This document shows, in pieces, positions 5,223-8,946 of a stretch of DNA of 8,946 nucleotides (position 1 is its first letter; every line of letters begins with the position of its first letter). The stretch lies in NCBI GenBank assembly GCA_046052705.1, contig JBJOLU010000127.1, positions 1-8,946 on the forward strand. Direction: 5' to 3'. The notes below the pieces were generated by a model, which saw only the letters and a program-made list of their open reading frames with translations, was not told where the DNA came from and made no database searches. Made by a program: the position numbers and the translations under genes. The stretch is from JBBATK01 sp046052705 (lineage in GTDB: Bacteria > Bacteroidota > Ignavibacteria > Kapaibacteriales > NICIL-2).

Positions 5223-8200
5223 ATGCGAATTCGCTGTCTAATAGCGGTAATTCTTGGTAGTATTATTGGTGGCGCAGGCAGTGGCATTACAACACTGCGC
5301 GCTCAAGAAGCGGTGTCCAAAAGGGCGGTGTCGCTCATTGATTCGGCGCTGCAAATATTGGATATGAGCCGCCGCGATTGCTCGCTTCGAGCCGACATCA
5401 TATCACCCGACAACCATCGTCCGGCAGCTATCAGCGCACTGTTTTCGCAGCCGCTGAAGAGCTTCGACTACGCTGCGTTTTATGCCAAGGCTTTGAGAGA
5501 GGTAGGGCCTGATCACGGTGAGGCGCTGTTTGCACGGGCTATGAGCGATTGTATGTTGGGCACCTACCAGCCCGTCGATTTTACAAATGCCTCGTTGGCC
5601 GATGTGCCGCTCCGCGTGCGAGATGCAGCAGGAAACGAATTGCCCGCTACGTTTCTGGACAACTTCACCATGTCTTATATCATGCGGCAGTTTGTGAATC
5701 CGGTATTGCGGGCCGCCCGCATGATGCAGAGCACAGCAGGTGGAATTGCAAAACGAAGCGCACTGCTGGCTCAGGCCGATTCTTTGTTCATGATGAGCAG
5801 CGAAGATGCTACGGCATCTCCTTTTGAACTCAAGGCTGCAGAGCTTCGCGGCGACTCAATCGCCAAAGCATTTTTCGATGATGCTGCGTTGTTCGTGAGC
5901 GATAAACAGATGTCCATTCCACTCTCGTTGTACAAGCAGTTGGTGCTGAGCGGAGCTCTGGCACAAACAGGTATGGCGGTGTTGCGGGACTCGATCAAAA
6001 CCTGCGTGATCGAAACTCCCTACGGCCGAGTGTTTATCGGCAGTTCAAAGCAGGACAACTACAGCGGCGATTATTTGTTGATACTGGACATTGGCGGCGA
6101 CGACCGCTACTCTTTTTCCATGACCAAAGCTGAGTCCGCCGCGCGTCCGCTGCGCGTGATCATCGATCTTTCCGGTAATGATGAATATTCGGGCTCATCG
6201 TATACCCTTGGCGCCGGCATCTTTGGCGGTGGCTTGTTGATTGATTGCTCCGGCGACGACAACTACAAAGCGGGGTCGTTTTCTCTGGGCGCAGGGCTCT
6301 TTGGTGTTGGTGCCGTGTATGATGGCGGCGGAAACGATACCTACAACGCGGGAACATTTGCAGAGGGAGCAGGTGCATTTGGCGTGGGCCTTCTGGCGGA
6401 CGCCTCGGGCAATGACGCATACACAGTACACGCCTACGGCCAAGCATTTGGAGGCACGCGGGGCGCAGGTTTACTCAGTGATCAATCCGGTAATGATGTG
6501 TATTCGGCTGTGAGTCCATTTGTGGATGTGCTGCGATACGACGAGCACTACGTGAGCTTTACACAAGGTGCAGCCCTGGGCCATCGGCCCATAGCAGGAG
6601 GCGGCGTGGGCGTTCTTTGCGATACCAAAGGAAATGATACCTACACTGCAGATATTTACGGCCAGGGCTCGGCATATTGGTTTGGCTACGCGGCGCTTAT
6701 AGATGAAGCAGGAGAGGATCGCTATCAAGCATATCAATATGCTCAGGGTGCAGGTATTCACTTTGCCCACGGTATACTTCTGGATCGCAAAGGTGATGAT
6801 GTGTATGTATCTCATGGAGTATCCCAGGGATGTGGTCATGATGTAGGCGTTGGCGTGTTGGTAGATGAAACGGGCGACGACTCCTACGTGGCGGAGTCGT
6901 TGTCGCTGGGTGGTGGTAATGCAAATGCTATAAGCATTTGTGTGGACGTGGCCGGCAACGATGCATACATTGCCAGAAACATGTCCAACTGCATGGGGTA
7001 TTCGGACTTTCGGCGCTCCTATGGTTTGATAGGGATCTTTGCCGACGGTGCCGGCACGGATGTATACGGCGAAACGCGTCGCAATTCATCGGTTTCTACA
7101 AAGTCCACCTTTGGTGTGTTTTTGGATATGCCGGAACAAGTTGTGTCGGCGCCGGTGACAGCGCCTTCTGCCGGCAGCGCCGCAGCCGAAACATCGCAAC
7201 GAATTCCAATCGCGAGTTCACCGGACTCGCTATTTGTTCAAGCATGCACCGCTCCGCAGAAGTTTCAATACATGGTGCAACCCGCCCGCGACAGCATAGT
7301 TGCTCGCCCCGCAGCCATTGCGTTTTTGGCACGGTATCTTGGAACAACGCAGCCACGCGAGCGATTGGCCATGGAGAACATGATGCCGGCGCTGTACAAG
7401 CGAGACTCCGCCGGCGTGGTCGCGCTCATAAAAGACTCACTCAACTCGAACTCACTTACAACGCTTCAGTTCTGTTTGTGGCTGGCAGGGAAGTGCCCGA
7501 ACCCGGCGTATGAGCTTGCACTTGAGAAATGCCTACAACATTCTGACTGGCGTATTCGTGCGTCGGCGGCGCAGAACATTGGCGATGGCAAATATGATCT
7601 GTTGCTGCAGAGGTGCGAGACTTTGCTCAAGGACACCGTTACGCATGTACGTATGCGGGCGGCATACACCATTGCTCAACGCACACCGCGCGCTGTGATA
7701 AACCTCTTGAAGCCGGCTATCAACGACGCGCCGCAGCTGGTGCGCAACGCTGTGGCTATGGGGCTTCGATCGGCAAAACCCTTGCAGTGCGGTTTGCTGT
7801 ACGAAGCGCTAGAGATACACGCGCTTCCACACGCACGCCGGTCATTGGTTCGTGCTCTGCCTGCAGTAGACACCGCAGCTTCCGCAGATTCTGTTGTTCG
7901 TATGATTATGATGCTCGAACCGGAAGAACGCGAGGCAGCCTACAGAGAAGTACAAGGCGAACGCTCTGCACTCTGGGCAAATGTTCTTGAAGTATGCCGC
8001 AGCACCGAGCCGGACTCCGCTTTACGTGTGATGTTAGGTCCGCCCACCCGCAGTGCTGCTGCGAGTGCGCCTTTGCCTGAATTCAAGAAGAAGGACAAGA
8101 AGCGTAAGGCCAAAGAGAAAGCAACGAAGAAAGAAATGATGCCGGAAGTTCCAAAGGAATCACCAAAGGAAGCACCGAAGGAATTACCGAAGGAAGCACC

Positions 8201-8525
8201 GAAGAAATCTGCCACCACGCTGCCAAACGAAAACGGCATTGAGATTATGAACGCAAATTCGACGGTGAATGCCACAACTACGGCAAAGCCGGAAAAGATG
8301 TTGAGTGCGCGGGACAGTATACGATTGAAAGCCAGAAGAGAGGCCAGGGAACGGGCAAAAGCCAAGGCAGAAGAGAATTCAAAAGCGAAGATGACGGAGA
8401 AGACCACGGATAAAGCACTGGCGAAGGAAGCAGTAAATGCCGCTACAAAAAAAATACCTATAAAAACGCCCTCCCCAAGCACGGGTGCGCCCTCGAGCAC
8501 CGGTACATCTTCGCCCAAACCCTAA
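5223..8525 (+). CDS. Large exported repeat protein: DxxGxDxY solenoid, HEAT-like region, Lys/Glu/Pro-rich tail
   Basis: Not a family I can name. The 1100-residue product starts with a Sec signal peptide (MRIR, hydrophobic 5-25, likely cut after LRA at 27), so it should reach the periplasm or beyond. Residues 30-260 are mainly helical in character, without clear motifs. Residues 289-615 hold twelve D-x-x-G-x-D-x-Y units spaced mostly 26 or 27 residues apart, joined by glycine-rich stretches such as LGAGIFGGGLLID; this looks like a beta-solenoid whose aspartates could bind calcium. Residues 741-880 look like HEAT-type helical repeats (WRIRASAAQNIGD, VRMRAAYTIAQ, VRNAVAMGLRS). From 955 to the end the sequence is low complexity, rich in Lys, Ala, Glu and Pro. 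No membrane anchor, LPXTG or recognisable type IX sorting domain is seen. No Shine-Dalgarno precedes the ATG, 68 bases after ribD. A surface, scaffold or adhesion role is only a guess. Confidence 0.9.
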   Translation: MRIRCLIAVILGSIIGGAGSGITTLRAQEAVSKRAVSLIDSALQILDMSRRDCSLRADIISPDNHRPAAISALFSQPLKSFDYAAFYAKALREVGPDHGEALFARAMSDCMLGTYQPVDFTNASLADVPLRVRDAAGNELPATFLDNFTMSYIMRQFVNPVLRAARMMQSTAGGIAKRSALLAQADSLFMMSSEDATASPFELKAAELRGDSIAKAFFDDAALFVSDKQMSIPLSLYKQLVLSGALAQTGMAVLRDSIKTCVIETPYGRVFIGSSKQDNYSGDYLLILDIGGDDRYSFSMTKAESAARPLRVIIDLSGNDEYSGSSYTLGAGIFGGGLLIDCSGDDNYKAGSFSLGAGLFGVGAVYDGGGNDTYNAGTFAEGAGAFGVGLLADASGNDAYTVHAYGQAFGGTRGAGLLSDQSGNDVYSAVSPFVDVLRYDEHYVSFTQGAALGHRPIAGGGVGVLCDTKGNDTYTADIYGQGSAYWFGYAALIDEAGEDRYQAYQYAQGAGIHFAHGILLDRKGDDVYVSHGVSQGCGHDVGVGVLVDETGDDSYVAESLSLGGGNANAISICVDVAGNDAYIARNMSNCMGYSDFRRSYGLIGIFADGAGTDVYGETRRNSSVSTKSTFGVFLDMPEQVVSAPVTAPSAGSAAAETSQRIPIASSPDSLFVQACTAPQKFQYMVQPARDSIVARPAAIAFLARYLGTTQPRERLAMENMMPALYKRDSAGVVALIKDSLNSNSLTTLQFCLWLAGKCPNPAYELALEKCLQHSDWRIRASAAQNIGDGKYDLLLQRCETLLKDTVTHVRMRAAYTIAQRTPRAVINLLKPAINDAPQLVRNAVAMGLRSAKPLQCGLLYEALEIHALPHARRSLVRALPAVDTAASADSVVRMIMMLEPEEREAAYREVQGERSALWANVLEVCRSTEPDSALRVMLGPPTRSAAASAPLPEFKKKDKKRKAKEKATKKEMMPEVPKESPKEAPKELPKEAPKKSATTLPNENGIEIMNANSTVNATTTAKPEKMLSARDSIRLKARREARERAKAKAEENSKAKMTEKTTDKALAKEAVNAATKKIPIKTPSPSTGAPSSTGTSSPKP
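6087..7067 (+). repeat. Twelve protein-level repeats D-x-x-G-x-D-x-Y, period 26-27 residues
   Basis: The first aspartate of each unit falls at protein residues 289, 315, 341, 367, 393, 420, 467, 494, 521, 548, 575 and 608. Spacings are 26 four times, then 27, 47, then 27 four times, then 33. The position between the two fixed residues G and D is D, N, E or T. A hydrophobic strand ([LIV][LIV]xD) leads into each motif, and a Q/L-G-A-G-like stretch usually follows it. A degenerate unit may precede the array (Asp 278, Tyr 280) and a half unit follows (FGVFLD, 630-635). Codons vary, so there is no exact DNA repeat; the duplication is old. Confidence 0.93.
7443..7862 (+). other. HEAT-like helical region of the large exported protein
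   Basis: Residues 741-880 show three to four amphipathic helical pairs with the HEAT/PBS-lyase look: a D or P before W/V-R-x-R/N-A/x-A-A near 773-783, 804-816 and 836-848, spaced about 32 residues. Such regions normally form protein-binding surfaces. This is pattern reading, not a profile match. Confidence 0.55.
8151..8207 (+). repeat. 12-base tandem repeat coding for PKE[SAL]
   Basis: Units CCA/G AAG GAA followed by TCA, GCA or TTA run at 8151, 8163, 8175 and 8187, with a fifth partial unit (CCG AAG AAA) at 8199. It encodes four Pro-Lys-Glu-x units and one Pro-Lys-Lys. It lies in the charged C-terminal tail of the large exported protein and keeps frame, so copy number may vary between strains. 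Confidence 0.8.
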
Positions 8526-8528
8526 GCT

Positions 8529-8946
8529 ATGATACGGCATCCTTACACGTTGTATCATGTGGCGCGGGAGCTTAGCGAAATGGTTCGCGGAGCACGCATA
8601 ATCGAGTGCTACACACACAACGACGAAACCGTGGTGCTGCACTGCCAAGGTGAAGCATCCGAGATTGATATTGAAGTTCATTGCACGGAACCCATCGTCG
8701 GCGTATCCGCTCGCCCTCATCGCGGCAGGCCTCGGCATCGCACGCAGGATCTCTTCCCGCTGCTGCGCAGTGCGCGCGTCACCTCCGTGGAGCAGCCGCG
8801 CACGGACAGGGTGCTCATTGTGCACACCACCACCGTGAATCTGGAAATTCGGTTGTTTAGCGGCGGTAAGGTCAATCTCTTTGCCGTTGGCGACGACAAT
8901 GTTGTGTTGGATTGCTTCAGAGATCGTCCCAAATATCTGATGCAGC
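8529..8946 (+). CDS. NFACT N-terminal domain protein (RqcH/FbpA-like), 3' end missing
   Basis: The open frame from ATG 8529 runs off the window after 139 codons. The opening YTLYHVARELSEMVRGARI resembles the start of NFACT-N proteins (bacterial RqcH, also called fibronectin-binding protein A; eukaryotic Rqc2/NEMF). Further on, RVTSVEQPRTDRVLIVH (83-99) aligns with the RqcH segment carrying the conserved Asp-Arg pair; here it is Asp 93-Arg 94, close to residues 97-98 in Bacillus subtilis. NLEIRLF (104-110) and NVVLD (124-128) fit the strands that follow. In bacteria with RqcH, it binds stalled 50S subunits and directs alanine tailing of the trapped peptide. The ATG comes three bases after the stop of the large exported protein and in the same frame, suggesting translation coupled to that gene; no Shine-Dalgarno is visible. 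The RNA-binding NFACT-R part lies outside the window. Family likely, exact role inferred. Confidence 0.75.
   Translation, partial: MIRHPYTLYHVARELSEMVRGARIIECYTHNDETVVLHCQGEASEIDIEVHCTEPIVGVSARPHRGRPRHRTQDLFPLLRSARVTSVEQPRTDRVLIVHTTTVNLEIRLFSGGKVNLFAVGDDNVVLDCFRDRPKYLMQ

Noticed and set aside
6087..7067. RTX (hemolysin-type) calcium repeats
   Set aside because: RTX repeats are nine residues of form GGxGxDxUx; these are 26-27 residues with a different fixed pattern.
6938..7513. Plus-strand open frame of 191 codons within the large protein gene
   Set aside because: Rich in Cys, Arg and His with no motif; a frame shadow of a gene whose repeat and HEAT-like structure is clear.
8447..8454. Run of eight A near the end of the large protein gene as a programmed frameshift site
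   Set aside because: Slippage would only change the last low-complexity residues, and no downstream pseudoknot or benefit is visible; a sequencing-error hotspot at most.
7940..8518. Long minus-strand open frame (192 codons) opposite the charged tail
   Set aside because: Its Phe/Ala/Ser-rich product is the mirror of Lys/Ala/Glu codons on the + strand; no ribosome binding site or family motif.

Overview
The window holds seven protein genes and one tRNA gene, all on the + strand, with both ends cut through coding sequence. In order they are: the 3' part of a thiolase, tRNA-Gln(TTG), PRPP synthetase (prs), ribosomal protein L25 (rplY), a lipoprotein with a BsuPI-like C-terminal domain, the bifunctional riboflavin enzyme RibD, a 1100-residue exported repeat protein, and the first 139 codons of an NFACT/RqcH-type protein. 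Base composition looks balanced (near 50% GC by eye). No insertion sequence, phage gene, CRISPR array or other sign of recent transfer was seen.

Organism: the best clue is the tRNA promoter, which matches the Bacteroidota form (TTTG, 21 bases, TAnnTTTG) and not the E. coli -35/-10 form. Several genes lack a clear Shine-Dalgarno sequence, which also fits that group. The gene set and lipoprotein style suggest a Bacteroidota/Chlorobiota-related lineage, possibly an uncultured one such as Kapabacteria or Ignavibacteria. That placement is inference and cannot be settled here.

Layout: bases 1-1005 carry central acyl-CoA metabolism. Bases 1027-2998 form a housekeeping block (tRNA-Gln, prs, rplY) that ends in a strong intrinsic terminator at 3026-3066. 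The prs-rplY order is common in bacteria, but the frequent third member pth does not follow. A 136-base gap (3067-3202) then leads into a tight run: the lipoprotein gene overlaps ribD by four bases, the large repeat gene starts 68 bases after ribD, and the NFACT gene starts three bases after the repeat gene, in the same frame. The housekeeping functions are nucleotide and cofactor supply (PRPP, riboflavin), ribosome structure and ribosome rescue, mixed with two envelope proteins of unknown role.

The least ordinary item is the exported protein at 5223-8525. It has twelve copies of D-x-x-G-x-D-x-Y at a 26-27 residue period, followed by HEAT-like helices and a long lysine/alanine/glutamate/proline tail. 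I do not recognise a named family for this whole architecture.
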